The notes under the pieces: generated by a model
The model's database searches: none
What the model was told of the DNA's origin: nothing
What the model saw: only the letters and a program-made list of their open reading frames with translations
From: Ehretia macrophylla
Lineage: Eukaryota > Streptophyta > Magnoliopsida > Boraginales > Ehretiaceae
NCBI GenBank assembly: GCA_037974665.1
Contig: CM075783.1
Span: 10,793,262-10,857,261, forward strand
Length of the DNA stretch: 64,000 nt
Direction: 5' to 3'
Translations under genes and position numbers: made by a program
Part shown: in pieces, positions 1 to 11,489 of the stretch
How the letters are laid out: each line of letters opens with the position of its first letter
Numbering within the stretch: position 1 is the first letter of the stretch

Positions 1-1901
1 TCTATGATGTAGAGGCCAAGAAAGTGATCATAAGCCGAGATGTGGTGTTTAATGAGCGACCACACTCGATGGAGGATAGCGGTCCTGCCATTTCGTCATC
101 AACCGATGAAGTAATCCACCAAGTGCCTAAACAACGACCGTTGAACAATGAAGAAGTCTCTAATGATGAGGAGACTGAAGACTAACCTGTTGTACCCACA
201 AGGAAGCCACAACCGAAGTGGCTCCAATAGCTCTTTGATGGAAGAAATCCAGGAGTTACTGATGATAGTCCACATCCTGATGGACTCAGACGATCAAAGA
301 GAATAGAGGAGCAGAACAGATCAGGACAACAACTAGTAAACATGGCTTTGATGACCCAAATCATCAAGACGGTAAAAGAACCGGTAACTGTGGAGGAAGC
401 CATGTCAGATCCAAATTGGATAGCAGCTATGCAAGCCGAGTATGATAGTATCATGAAAAATGATACTTGGGAGATCGTTGAAAAGCCACTGAACAGAAAA
501 ATTATCGGCACCAAATGGATCTGGAAAGTGAAGTACAAGGTAGATGGAAGTCTTGAAAAATACAAGGCACGCCTTGTAGCACAAGGATTTTCGCAAGTCG
601 AAGGTTTCGATGTATATGAAACCTTTGCTCCAACAGCAAAAATGTCAACAATCAGGCTAGTTGTTGCAGCTGCCGCGCATTATGAATGGATTGTACATCA
701 AATGGATGTCAAGTTAGCTTTTCTTAATAGGCAACTTGAAGAAGAAGTCTACGTTGCACAACCCCCTGGCTTCCAAATACCAAGTGAAGAAGAAAAAGTC
801 TGCAAATTGAAAAAGGCTTTATATGGGTTAAAACAAGCACCACGAGCTTGGTACAAATGTATAGACTCTTTCTTCTTGCAACATGGTTTCTGTAGAAGCA
901 AATCAGAGGCCAACTTGTATGTTCTAAGTGAACAAGGAAAGAAGGTAATTGTAGTCCTATATGTGGATGATCTTGTAATCACTGGTGACCATGAAGATAA
1001 TATTCGGAAGACACAAGAATGGTTGAGCCAAGAATTTGAAATGACAAATCTTGGCCTTCTTCATTATTGCTTGGGAATCGAGGTATGGCAAAAATCTCAT
1101 ACTATCTTCATCTCGCAGCAACGATATGTTCGTGAGCTTCAGACTGCATTTGGTATGTCCGAGTGCAAACCAGTTGTCACCCCGATGGAAGTGAATACAA
1201 AGTTATCAATTGACGATCCTTCAGAACAAGTTAATAACAAGCTCTATAGAAGGTTGGTGGGAAGTTTAATCTTCCTTTGTAACACAAGACCTGATATTAG
1301 TTATGCTGTGGGAGTTCTCAGTCGGTTTTCAAATAAATCGAAACAAAGTCACCGGCAAGCAGGGATGCGGATCCTCAAATATCTCAAAGGCACGTTGGAG
1401 TATGGGATATCATACAAGTCTGGAGATACTTTATCTGGGTACTGTGACTCAGACTGGGCTGATGATATTGACTCAAGAAAATCTGTTACAGGTTACGTAT
1501 TCACATTCGGTGGTGGAGTCATCTCATGGGCTAGTAAGAAGCAACCCACCGTTGCACTTTTATCAACGGAGGCAGAATACAAGGCTGCTTGTGTAGCATC
1601 CTGTGAAGCTGTTTGGCTACGACGCATCATGACTGATATTGGCATTCCAATAGAGGAAGCAACAATGTTGAAATGTGACAGTCAGAGTTGTATAGCCATG
1701 TCAAAGAATCCGGTATTTCATGCTAGAACAAAACACATAGAGATTCAGTATCACTATGTGAGGGAACTGATCGAGGAAGGTAAAATCTACATGGAGTACT
1801 GCCCTACAAAAGATAATTGTGCAGATATCTTCACTAAAGCGTTAGGGAGCATCCAATTGAGCAAGCATCTTCAAACATTGGGTGTTGGCCCAATAGCTTA
1901 G
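1..1901 (+). pseudogene. Ty1/copia pol, 3' part (linker, RT, RNase H)
   Basis: This is the C-terminal half of a copia polyprotein that enters from the left edge. The frame runs from base 3, but a TAA at 183-185 and a TAG at 228-230 break the integrase-RT linker. From 342 to 1901 the frame is open for 519 residues. The reverse transcriptase starts with the TKWIWKVKYK block and has the catalytic YVDDLVITG motif (Asp pair about residues 209-210 of the open part). RNase H follows with CDSDWADD, the STEAEY block and the ARTKHIEI segment near the end. The usual MDVKTAFLNG motif reads MDVKLAFLN here. Function in the family is to copy element RNA into cDNA in cytoplasmic particles. The two stops make the full polyprotein non-functional unless they are bypassed. 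Its LTR follows 28 bases downstream. Clade within copia was not resolved. Confidence 0.93.
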
Positions 1902-1929
1902 TCAACATGAGGTGAACATTGAGGGGGGG

Positions 1930-2531
1930 TGTTGATAGATGTCAATATCCACCTCTTCATAATAAGTATCGTTAATTATATGGTAGCATAAATTAATGAT
2001 TTCGACTTAAACGTCGATGAGGTCAAAAGAGATCGCGATGGCTACAAGAAATAAGTTCGGGAATTTGGAATTACCTAAGATGACGTCAGGATGATACAAT
2101 ACTAAAGTTAGCCAACTTGACCAAAGGAAACTTCCTAGAAGTTGACTTGGATGCTAGCCACCCATGTGGTTAATTGTAGCCACCCATGTGATAAATATGG
2201 GTGGCTAATACTTTGAACATGGTTGGTAAAGCCAACCAAGATTGAAATGTTTGATAGGAAAGTCTCCTGTGGCGGGCTAGCTGAATTCTATAAATAGGCA
2301 TGCATTAGTTCATCATTTTCATCCACAACACAACTCCAAGCACAATCCTAAGTTAGTCTTTCTTTCTTGTATTCTTCTTGTAAGTCCAGAAGCCATTGAA
2401 GCTCTAATCTTGAGAGCGCACGGTGGGACAATTATCTTGTAAGTGTTATATTGAATTGTTATAACGAGTAGTGTTGTCTTTCTACTTGATTGTTGTTAAG
2501 ACGTTTCTGAAAAATTGGTTATATTCTTACA
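1930..2531 (+). repeat. 3' LTR of the copia element
   Basis: A purine-rich polypurine tract (GAGGGGGGG, 1921-1929) directly precedes TGTTGATAG, the expected 5' LTR end. The repeat closes at about 2531 with TTCTTACA, giving TG...CA ends and a length near 602 bp. A good TATA box (TATAAATAG, 2289-2297) lies in the position expected for U3/R. The 5' LTR lies outside the window, so the exact right end and the target duplication cannot be confirmed. Confidence 0.8.
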
Positions 2532-3239
2532 ACCCCATCACCAATTTGCCACGAAAGGGTGACAAGATACGAATTTTTTTTTTTAAACTATTAGATATAT
2601 TTTTTATTTTTTAAAATAATTAATAGTTTTGTCTCCCCTCCATCACCAATTGGTGACGAAGGGGCGACAAAATAAGTAATTTATTATTTAAAAAAACATT
2701 TATATTCTTTTGTTGTTTTTAAAATAATTAAAAAAGAATTCTCCCCTCTGTCGCCATTTGGCCACGGAGGGATGACAAAATACGTAATTTATTTTTTAAA
2801 ACCTTTTTTATATATGTTTTTGTTATTTTTTAAAACCTTTTTATATATGTTTTTGTTATTTTTTAAAATAATTAAAAGTTTTGTCTCCCCCCTCACCCGT
2901 AGCCATTTGGCCATGGAGTGGCGACGAAATACATAATTTATTTTTTTTAAGAATTTTATATATTTTATTTTGTTTTTTTAATAATTAAATGTTTTAGATC
3001 CTCATTGTCACCATTTGGCGACGAAATGGCCACGTATTGTCAATTTTTATTTCGTAACTTTATTTATTAGAAATATTTGTTGCTAATGAGTCGCAAGTTT
3101 GAGGTGCCAAAATTTGGCGCCTAGGCTCGTGACGGAGGGGCGACAAACACAATATTTTTAGCACTCATCCGTCTCCATTTGGTAATAAATGTGGTTTTCG
3201 TCGCCATTTTTATCACCCGAGCACTGTTTTCTTGTAGGA
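2532..3239. mobile_element. CACTA (En/Spm) subterminal repeat region and right terminus
   Basis: About five diverged tandem units of 100-145 bp begin near 2535, 2638, 2750, 2893 and 3006. Each has a core of the type GTCGCCATTTGGCGACGA followed by an AT-rich spacer. Palindromic 'gccatttggcgac' units of this kind are typical of plant CACTA subterminal arrays. The block ends near 3239 in TTTTCTTGTAGGA, a degenerate form of the usual right end ...TTTTCTTGTAGTG. The copia element at 1-2531 appears to have inserted in this transposon. No transposase is visible in this part. Confidence 0.6.
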
Positions 3240-3438
3240 TATTAAACTCAGGTCTGAGGTTAGGGTTTCTCCTCTGATATAGAGTCGAATTGTACTTCTC
3301 CACCTCATTGATGGGGGTGTTTTAGTTTGTCTTCGATTTGTTGTTTTTACGTCCTCCGATGGTTATGGCTCGTGATGTGTTGATGTTTTCTTTCTAATGT
3401 TCACCTATGTTGTTCTCTCCTTTCTTTCTAGAATTTTG
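3240..3438. other. Unassigned spacer
   Basis: Short stretch between the CACTA end and the solo LTR. It ends in a pyrimidine-rich run and the TTTTG target copy (3434-3438). No domain or RNA structure was recognised. Confidence 0.5.
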
Positions 3439-5799
3439 TGAAAGATCTCATATATTTAGAGCTATGAATATCATCTAGCTAAGAATCGAGCGAAAGCGAA
3501 ACATGACATTCAAAATTTTTGGAATTCAAAGCATGATGTTCATATGAAACTCTAATCTTAATATCATGTGATTAACATATGGAAAACATATATATAGCAA
3601 ATATATATATTGACAAGAGATAGAAGAAGATGATACCTCTTGTAGACAACTTAAGGAAGCCACAAATCTGAAATTTTGCTCCCTTGATTGAAAACACCAC
3701 CCCTTGAAAGCACAAGGGCTTTAGTTCGTCCACACGAGCAAAGAATGACTTCTCCATTTCCGTGGTTGTTTTGTGCTAGATAATCGTGGAAGATTTATGA
3801 GCTTGTTTGTAAAGAAGAGAGCAAAACCATTTTCTTCTTCTCCCTTTCCTTGGCTGCGTTTTTATGAAGAAGAAGAGAAGACAAGTGCATCTAGTTCATC
3901 TTCATTTTTCAGCCATGGTTCTCTCAAGATGATGAAGAAGAAGATACTTTTTCTTCTCTTTCTTCTTGCTGCGTTTTTCTCTAATTTTTCAGCCATGGAG
4001 GCTTGAGGAGAGAGAGAGAGATGGATGACAACTACTACTCATCAAAAGAAGAAGAAGACAATTCTTCTTCATCTTTCTCTTTCTCCAACATGTGGAGAGA
4101 AGAGAAAGATGACAAACCTTGTCATCTTTTTTCCATCTTTTCTTATTCTTGTCTTCTTGGGTGAAGAAAAGAGTAGACAACTCTTTTCTCAATGTGTTGT
4201 TTTGTCTCTTTGTTAGAAAAAGAAAAGATGACAAAGTTGTCATCTTTTATTTCTTTTATTGTAGTATTTTTTCACTAATGTATTTAAATATTCAACATAA
4301 TCACAATTAGTTGAAATTATGAAAACAACATTTTCATATTTTTACATTAGTCCCAACACTTAATAATAATTGCATATTGACCTCAATAACTTTTAAAAGG
4401 TCAATTACACAATTGTTAACTCCTTAACAATTACACAATTGTTAACTCCTTAACAATTATACAATTGTTAACTCCTTAACAATATAAAAGAAACAAAATA
4501 TAATTGTTAACACTTTAACAATTCAAGAGAAACTAAATGCAATTATTAACACTTTAATAATTCAAGAGAAACTAAACTCAATTGTTAACACTTTAACAAT
4601 TCAAGAGAAAATAAATGCAATTGTTAACACTTTAACAATTCAAGAGAAACTAAGCGCAATTGTTAACACCTTAACAATTTAAGAGAAACTAAATCAAGCT
4701 CAATAGGAAAAACATTCACCATGCTCTATTGTGTGTGACTTTCTAGATTCACTATTATATAACACTGAGGAAACATTGAACACTTTCAATGTTAATCGAG
4801 CTATTCGATTTATTTAGAGAATGTCTCACGTCATTCTCAAAACACCCTCAGAGTTCTTGAATTACGTTCTAGCTACCAACGTATCAAGACAGTTTATAAA
4901 GCAATGAAGTCTTATTCAAGTGAATCTATTTATGGTCGCCGATTATCATGCAATCCAATCCTTCCATTAATTGTCCCGTCGAGCAAGAACCATGATTCGA
5001 TTAAGTTCATAAACTCGATACCATGCATAGATCTAATTGGTGGAATGAGAGATGACACATGGAAAACCTTTTCTCCATCATTCATACCTTGGCCAAGGAT
5101 TTTCTCATTAAACAACCAATCTTAGATCACATAGGACATCGCCTCACGTCGGAGGTTAACGGATCCTCTCTTGACCACTACTTGTCAATCACTATACCAG
5201 ACGAATGAAACTACGAGAGGACTTATCTTATCTCGTTTGTCGAAACAATCATTGTCCAAACGCTAGAATCAAATCCCAATACATATGACAACCGTAATGT
5301 CTCAAGTCTAAGGATTACATGCACAATCGCAACGATTAACAAATTATTAATCCAAAGTCATGTAATTTGTTATTCACGTCACATTCAATGATCTATTCAA
5401 CTAATAGTCATCCACATGTTTGTAAGTCGCATCGCTATGCTGTTATGGCACGTAGCTCACCATCCTTTATCATTAACATCTCTATATTAATCAAAGGTAA
5501 CAACACATGTGATAGTCCGTAATTGATTATTAAAGTCCCGATCAAATAATCTAAGGACTATGAACACTTTAAGTATTTATCATATTAAAGAAATACGCCA
5601 ACATATTCTAAACGCTTTTAGAATACATTCCTCTAATGAAAATACTAGGGACTCATTCATACACGTAAAGAAGGAAAATATGAATGTCCTAATTATGTCA
5701 ATATGTAAACGAATATATAAACACTAATGCCATAAGTAAATGTCAAAATGCCCCAATATATGTCATCCAAATATGTAGCATTAGGGCATATCTCTAACA
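3439..5799 (-). repeat. Complete solo LTR, 2361 bp, TTTTG target duplication
   Basis: The segment begins TGAAAGATC at 3439 and ends CTCTAACA at 5799. It is flanked on both sides by the same five bases, TTTTG (3434-3438 and 5800-5804). TG...CA ends plus a perfect 5-bp duplication with no internal coding region identify a solo LTR left by LTR-LTR recombination. On the minus strand it starts TGTTAGAGATATGCCCTA, which resembles the starts of Angela/TAR-type copia LTRs, so that strand is taken as sense. It includes a GA/CT-rich stretch (about 3820-4260), an AT-rich minisatellite (4404-4695) and no credible gene. Small frames such as the Ser-rich one at 3773-4006 are low-complexity artefacts. Confidence 0.82.
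4404..4695. repeat. Tandem repeats built on an ACAATTGTTAAC palindrome
   Basis: Inside the solo LTR there are first three near-identical units of about 25 bp (ACAATTGTTAACTCCTTA), then about six units of about 45 bp. The longer units carry the same core plus a CAAGAGAAACTAAA spacer. Each unit holds an inverted pair (ATTGTTAA ... TTAACAAT) that could fold into a small hairpin. Confidence 0.85.
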
Positions 5800-5804
5800 T
5801 TTTG

Positions 5805-6350
5805 ACCACTAGATCCAGTGGTGCTTTCGAAAGCCCACTGGGGATTTCATTCCTACCATGCTTGCTTGGACTCTATAGTTTCAACAACTCTTAGAGTTTT
5901 CAGCGCCTTTAGCTTCTTGCAGGATGGCATGTCCCATATCCCATGCCCTTTCTTTTCTCATCTTTGGCATGCTTAAGGCCATACAATGGCTTCTGTGGAT
6001 TTTGTTTTGGTTTGGGTTATAGGCTGATATTTTACCTCAATTGTAGGTAGTGTTGGGTAGTGTTTGTTTGTTGTTTTGGCCATTGCCGTCATCGCCTTAT
6101 TGGGGTTTCATTCAGATGATGTGATCTAAGGTTTGTGATTTTGGGCCTTGTGGTAGGGTTTGTGATTTTGGGCTTTAGGTTGTTAATTTGGCCCATTTCT
6201 ATTGGTTTTAGTCTATCTTACATTTGGGCTCGGGTTTTTGCCCAACTATATGTATTTTCCTTTCTTGAACTATGGTGTATGAGCTCATTCCCTATATTTT
6301 ATGTTTTTCTATTAATATAATTTCTTCTCAAAAAATATTTAATTAGGTGA
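5805..6350. other. Unassigned, possibly LINE 3' tail
   Basis: No open frame with a recognisable domain. The stretch ends in T-rich sequence followed by a short A-run (about 6330-6340), reminiscent of LINE 3' ends, but no reverse transcriptase remnant was found. Before the solo LTR inserted it was continuous with 3240-3438. Confidence 0.25.
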
Positions 6351-6615
6351 GATCCTACTACCTCGTGCATAAGAGAGTGAGGCGTGAGGAGAAGATCGAT
6401 CCTTACCGATAGTTTTTTAAGTCAAGTAACATGATAATTGACATAAGGGTGTCATGGAGTGAGTGCAACAATTAAAACTCTGCAATTCATTTGGCTCCTA
6501 ATAATACTTATGTGAAGAAATTTGTAACAAGCCAAAGCCAAATGTATTTTGTTCTCTAGACTATATACATGATAATTAGTATTGATTCGTACAACAGAGT
6601 AACAATTCTCTAATA

Positions 6616-7100
6616 TCATAATTGTTGTTTTTGGGTTTTATCCCAAGTAATTTTGACCAACTTTGACTCAATTATTAATTGGATCCTACATCTCATGGAG
6701 AGAAGGACCATGTACATATGCATTTCTTCACCCTCTAAACTTTCATTTACAAAATCTAATCTATCATGAATTCCGAAAGCATGCCTCACTAAATCATTCA
6801 TATTATTCTGATTTTCAAGTGAATTGTTGATTGATGGTTCCATATCAACAAGAGTGGTGCATCTCTATTTCTAACAATTTCTCCATGATAAATCCATTTG
6901 GTATACCCACTGATCATTCCATGACACACTAAATATTCTTTCACTAAGTGTCAAGATTGGAATAAACAATTGACGCACCGAATACAAGGGAACAAGATCT
7001 TTGTCCTTCAATTATGAGTAAATGCAAAATCAAGAAAGTTATCCACTCCATTAATATATTCAATGTTATATCTTGGCTTCATAATCTAACTTTTATCCAT
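6616..7100 (-). pseudogene. CACTA transposase fragment (transposase-associated domain / TNP2 start)
   Basis: Read on the minus strand from an ATG at 7100, this matches the pattern of the N-terminal transposase-associated domain of CACTA TNP2 proteins. It begins MDKS and has a GVDNFLDFAF block, then a decayed CxxC-like cluster, then GYTKWIYHGE. A frameshift leads into NNMNDLVRHAFGIHD, resembling the segment that follows this domain in intact proteins. At least four stop codons and the shift show it is dead. The family protein binds and cuts element ends in the nucleus. The matching 5' terminus of the element lies to the right at 7889. The catalytic Transposase_21 part is missing to the left, where the element is truncated. 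Confidence 0.7.
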
Positions 7101-7449
7101 CGATGAATTGTGCTATTGTAAGATGAAACAAAAAAATAATTAAATGTCAATAAATTCCTTTTTTCTTTTCTTTTTCAATAATTGGATAAAACAACTAATT
7201 ATTTGAGAAAACAAAGTGACAATAACAGTCATAGATGATGACATGTAATTTAAATGTATGAAGGACTATTACCAAATTAAAATTCATAAATATGTGTAAT
7301 AAATATACATAATGGTGATAACAATCATATATTATCTAGTTCTTATGAGGGCATATACATACTTATATATATATATACATATAAGTAAAAAAGAGTTGAA
7401 ATGAACCTGGAAGAGGCAGAGGATGGAGATGATTGGTAAGGATAATGTT

Positions 7450-7889
7450 TTGTGCGAGTTGTTGCAATCTGGGAGGTTTATATACATAAAGCCTATAGCA
7501 GCATTTCACCAAAACACCGCTTTATATCAATCAAACCCAATGCTTCTACAAAAGTGTTGGGATTGATAGACCTATCACAGCACTTATGGAAAAACACTGC
7601 TTTTACCAATAACATATTGCAACGCTTTAGGGAAATGCCACTATTGGTCTTAGGGTATGCCAACGCCTTGGTCTAAAGCACCGTCTTATCCCAATCATAG
7701 TGGCGGGATTTTTTCGCGCTAAATACCACTCGTAAATTGACGACAGTTTGCCTAAAGCACCATTGTTTTAGAAGTATAAACGGCACTTTTGGTAAAGCGC
7801 CGCAAAAGACCCTATCTATTAATATTTTTAGTGGCACTTGTTGAAGCGCCGCCTAATTTGTGCCGCCTATGCTCAGCTTTTTTGTAGTG
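7450..7889 (-). repeat. CACTA 5' terminus with GCGCC-type subterminal repeats
   Basis: The block ends in GCTTTTTTGTAGTG at 7889, whose complement is CACTACAAAAAAGC, a canonical CACTA end. Inside are repeated short units around AGCACCGC and AAGCGCCGC in both orientations, typical subterminal transposase-binding clusters. It is the correct end and strand for the transposase fragment at 6616-7100. Confidence 0.7.
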
Positions 7890-7959
7890 ATTGAACGAAA
7901 GGATCATTATGATACCATGATTATAAACATAGAGCCCCATCATTAAACTAATTAATATT

Positions 7960-8770
7960 AGATAATGTAACTTAATTTTATATAATAATTTTTAAACTGA
8001 TGATTCATCAATGTGAAATAATTACATTCTTGAACGCGACATTGAATCATAAGATATCCTAATCAAATATGTTTTCTATTTTCTTTTAGATTTTTTATAG
8101 GAAAAAAAAGGTTAATACTATTTTTGGTCCTTTATCTTTGACATCATTTACACTTTGGTTTCTTATCTTCAAAAGTGAGACATTTCAGTCTCTTATCTTT
8201 TAAAGTTGAGACACCGTTAGTCCTTGTTGCTGATTCCGTTAAAAAAAGACAAAAAAAAAACACGTGATTGACCAAAATACCCTTACCACCACCACCGCTA
8301 CTACTACCAAATTGCAAGGGTATTTTGGTCAACCATAAGCTTTTTTCATTTTTTTAACGGAATCGGCGACAAGGACTAATAGTGTCCCAACTTTAAAAGT
8401 TAACGGATTGAAATGTCTCACTTTTAAAAATAAGGGACCAAAGTGTCAATGAAGTCAAAGATAAGGGACCAAAAGTGATATTAACCCAAAAAAAAAAATC
8501 ATGCTAGAAATAAAATAAAGGTAGTAGTTTCCAAATTACACCAAAGACCAGACCAACATAGGAGTTGATTTTTTTTTATACAATAAAAGTTTAAGTCGTG
8601 GTTCATAACCATTAATTATAATATGTAGTTATTTGATCATTTTATCTAACTTATAAATATAAGGAATCGCAACATTTATGCTTGCACACACAAAAATGAC
8701 AAGAAATAATGTTATATCCAAAAGAAAATAATTATAGTTCAATTTTAATTTATAATCATTAAATCTCGGG
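7960..8770 (+). repeat. Direct duplication, copy A (with MITE at 8110-8486)
   Basis: With its MITE removed, this copy aligns with 8975-10100. Shared landmarks are TAACTTAA...TAATTTTTAAA near 7968 and 8978, GTAGTA...ACCAAAGACCAGACCA near 8521 (ACCAAAAACCAGACCA near 9051), AAATCC/AATCGCAACATTTATGCTT, and TATAATCATTAAATCTCG against TATAGTCATTAAATATCG. No gene lies within it. Confidence 0.6.
8110..8486. mobile_element. MITE, 377 bp, long terminal inverted repeats
   Basis: The left end GGTTAATACTATTTTTGGTCC is mirrored by the right end as GGTTAATATCACTTTTGGTCC on the other strand. The inversion continues inward for most of the element, including the TTGACCAAAATACCCTT centre, so it could fold into one long hairpin. 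It lacks coding capacity. Flanks are A-runs on both sides, so the target duplication is not informative. Confidence 0.8.
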
Positions 8771-8974
8771 GTAAATGACATATTATCTCCCTATGGTTCT
8801 AAAATCACCACGGAACTCCCATGTGGTCAATCAAAATAGTGCATGGTATTCCCTCCATCATAAAAAAAAATTTAAAAATTTACTGCATGTGAATGTCACG
8901 AGTGCGATTTGCCAATGTGAGGTAATTAGTTTTTTTTTTTTTTTTTTTTTTTGTGTGGGAGTGAGATAATTAGT
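8771..8974. other. Spacer between duplication copies, partial MITE-like sequence
   Basis: Starts GGGGTAAATGACATATTATCTCC, a start seen in common plant MITE-like repeats, and has a 22-base or longer T-run near 8931-8952. No second terminal repeat was seen. Confidence 0.3.
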
Positions 8975-9169
8975 TAGTCTAACTTAAGCTTGTATATTAA
9001 TTTTTAAATTCATGATTCTATTCTTGAGCACGAAATTGTAATAAAAAGGAATGTAGTAATTGCTAGATTATACCAAAAACCAGACCAGCCAAGGAACCGA
9101 CTTTTTTTGTTTTTAAATACAAAGAAAATTGAAGCCATGATTCATACTCATAACCTCATATTATATTAT

Positions 9170-9547
9170 GGAGAAAATGACTCAATTAGTCCCAATGTTT
9201 GCTTGTTTTGACATTTTAGTCTCAAACATTTTAAGTCAGACACTTTAGTCCTAAACATTTTACATAAGGGACACTATTAGTCTATTAGCTCATTTATGTT
9301 AATTTGTTATGTTAAGCTCATGTGAATCGCACGTCGCGCGTAGCAAAAAAAATATACAAGGCTAAATTGGGGAGAATTGTGGATCGTGTGATATTTTGTG
9401 AGAATGAGTTGTAAGCTAAATGACCAATTTAACCTTGTATATATTTTTTGCTATAAAACGTTTATGACTAAAGTGTCTGATTTGAAACGTTTGAGACTAA
9501 AATATCAAAAACAAACAAACATTTGAGACTAATTGAATCATTTTCCC
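9170..9547. mobile_element. MITE, about 378 bp, palindromic
   Basis: The left end GGAGAAAATGACTCAATTAGTC matches the inverted right end GGGAAAATGATTCAATTAGTC. Inner arms (TTTTAGTCTCAAACATTTTA, TATACAAGGCTAAATT) also pair. AT-rich flanks prevent a clear target duplication. The terminal motif resembles the MITE at 49064 (GGGAAAATG). Confidence 0.72.
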
Positions 9548-9614
9548 TATAATATGTAATGTTTTTACTATTCTATCCAATTTTAAGTTTAAGAAATCCA
9601 AACATTTATGCTTA

Positions 9615-10012
9615 GGCTCTATTTGGCTTAACTTTTTGACACTCAAAAATACTTTTTTTAAGTTTAGAAGTTGAGGATAACCTGTTTGGCCCATATCTGA
9701 AAGTGCTTTTAGATAAAAGTTGAAACTGAAAAAAGCTAAAAAACAAAAACCTCCAAATTGAAGCTTTTTAAAATAAGTTTTGGCGAAACTGTTTTTACAT
9801 AATACGGGAAGCTGTTATCTTTTTCTTTCTCAAATATACCCCTTCATTTTTTAAAGTCCAATATTATCCTCAAATTTTCTAAAAGCTCAAAATTGCTCAA
9901 CATAGACCAAACAGTCAACGGCTTTTGTTCAACAGTATTTCTAATCAAAGCTCTACTGCTAAAAGTTCTACAGCTCAAAAGCTAAAATTTTACAATTAGG
10001 CCAAACAGAGTC
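9615..10012 (+). mobile_element. Tourist/Harbinger-like MITE, 398 bp, TTA target duplication
   Basis: Ends GGCTCTATTTGGC and, inverted, GACTCTGTTTGGCC. They are flanked by TTA at 9612-9614 and 10013-10015, the usual 3-bp target of PIF/Harbinger elements. It belongs to the same family as 15639-16034, which lies in the opposite orientation (shared CTACTGCTAAAAGTT / GTAGAGTTTTAGTTAG arm and CAACGGCTTTT / AAAAATCGTTGA segment). Confidence 0.75.
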
Positions 10013-10129
10013 TTAAACAAAGAGGAATTGCAAGAAAATAACGCTAGATGGAATTAATGAAATAATTATGGTTAAATATAAATTTATAGTCATTAAATAT
10101 CGCTAAACGTTATAACACGACTTTACCGG

Positions 10130-11489
10130 CCACCAAAAGTGTCAAGTAACATACTCCAATGGCAGATCTTATCGACCTCGAATCTTACCAGTGGAACATT
10201 GCTATCATCAGGAAGGTCTTCCCCTCAAATCATGTATCTTAAATACTGGGGATTACCCTACCATGGGATCTAGGTCCAAACTCTCTTATATGGGCCCCTG
10301 CTTGGGACGGTCAGAATAAGGTCCGAAATGGGTATGCTCTGCTCTTAAACAAGTACAATGCTTGTCCTCCTGCACCTTCCTCGTCCTACCAACCCCCACA
10401 ACAATTATGGTAAGATATTTGGGCCTTTGATGTGGCTCCTCGAATCAAGCACTTCATGTGGAGGGCTTGTTGCAATGCATTGGCGACAACTAAAAACTTG
10501 ACAAAACGACATTGTGTCCACTGTCCTACTTGCCTTATCTGCCATAGTTCTGATGAGACTGTAGAACATTTACTTCTCTGTTGCCCATGGAGTCAACGTT
10601 GTTGGTTTGCTTCCCCGCTCTAGTTGCATCTAGAAGCCATGCTTGTCACTCGTTTTGATAAGTAGTTCTTACAGATGATATTGCATTGTGTTTCTGTTGG
10701 CTACCCTCGATCCTATGCTATCAATTTTCTCTCCATCATGTGCTAGGCAATTTGGAGAATGAGAAACAGATACGTCTTCAATAATATAATGCCCGATATT
10801 CAGACTATGTTATCTGAGGCCGCCTATCATCTTTGCGAATTGGATACTCGGCCTACTGTGGCATGCCCTCAGAGGATGTTGGGGTTTGCATTGGGGGAAC
10901 ATGTAGCTCTACCGCCTATTGTAGGCCTTATGGCCCCTCCAGAACCTTTATCCATCAGCTGTGCAACTTCTTTCTCTGGTAGCAACCAATATTGTGGCCT
11001 TGCGGCGCTTTGCAGGAATTCTAGGGGTGCTCTCATTGGAGGAAGGGCTGTAAAAGCACTTTGCAACTCTTACATCCATGTTGAAGCCTTAGCATGCCAC
11101 CTGGCATGTAATTTAGCAAAAGTTTTGGTAGGTCCGATCCCTGTCACTCTACAACTATCCCACCAAAAGATCCTAGATTATCTCCGAGGATCCTCAAATT
11201 GTGATTGGAGCATCTCCTCCATTACTCACAATATCATATCTTTCCTATCATCCATATCTGGCTACACTACCCAGCTTGTTTCTAAACACGCTAACCGTGT
11301 GGCAGTTTGGGTCGTCTCGGCTATTAGATTAGAAACCCTCCCGCTGAACTGATTTTGTAATCTACCTCAACCTTTAGTTTCCCTTCTAATAACTGTATTA
11401 GATCCCATTGGAATAGGCTAGTACCATTGACATGTTGTAATGTTTGTGTATATATATATATAATACCTTTGACAAAAAAAAAAAAAAAA
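10130..11489 (+). mobile_element. 5'-truncated LINE (non-LTR retrotransposon)
   Basis: Only the 3' part of a LINE remains: the end of ORF2, a 3' UTR of about 120 bp, and a 16-base A-tail (11474-11489). The left boundary is approximate, because 5' truncation is normal for LINEs and no clear target duplication could be found. The tail ends about 840 bases before the start codon of the DUF7054 gene. Confidence 0.75.
10159..11352 (+). pseudogene. LINE ORF2 C-terminus: zinc-binding and RNase H-like domains
   Basis: A single reading frame from 10159 to the stop at 11352 carries the tail of a plant LINE ORF2, broken by several in-frame stops (for example after residues ending at 10621). The first part has a WNIAIIRKVFP-like segment followed by the reverse-transcriptase zinc-binding domain. 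The latter has the APRIKHFMWRACCNALAT block, CLICHSSDETVEHLLLCC and a W..R.RYVFN linker. The last 197 residues (10759-11352) hold an RNase H-like domain with CGLAALCRNSRGALIGG and HVEALACHLA blocks. The reverse transcriptase core and endonuclease are absent. It is a dead copy. Confidence 0.82.

Larger units (their letters stand above)
8975..10100 (+). repeat. Direct duplication, copy B (with MITEs at 9170 and 9615)
   Basis: Counterpart of 7960-8770. Removal of the two MITEs (9170-9547, 9615-10012) restores colinearity with copy A. The identity is moderate, so the duplication is old. The copies do not share MITEs, so all three insertions followed the duplication. Confidence 0.6.

Noticed and set aside
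2535..3060. Short, spaced tandem units that could suggest a CRISPR-like array
   Set aside because: Units are long, diverged, separated by AT-rich related spacers and end in a CACTA terminus; the context is eukaryotic.
3773..4310. Overlapping Ser/Phe/Lys-rich frames on both strands in the solo LTR
   Set aside because: They translate GA/CT-rich low-complexity DNA and lie wholly within the LTR.
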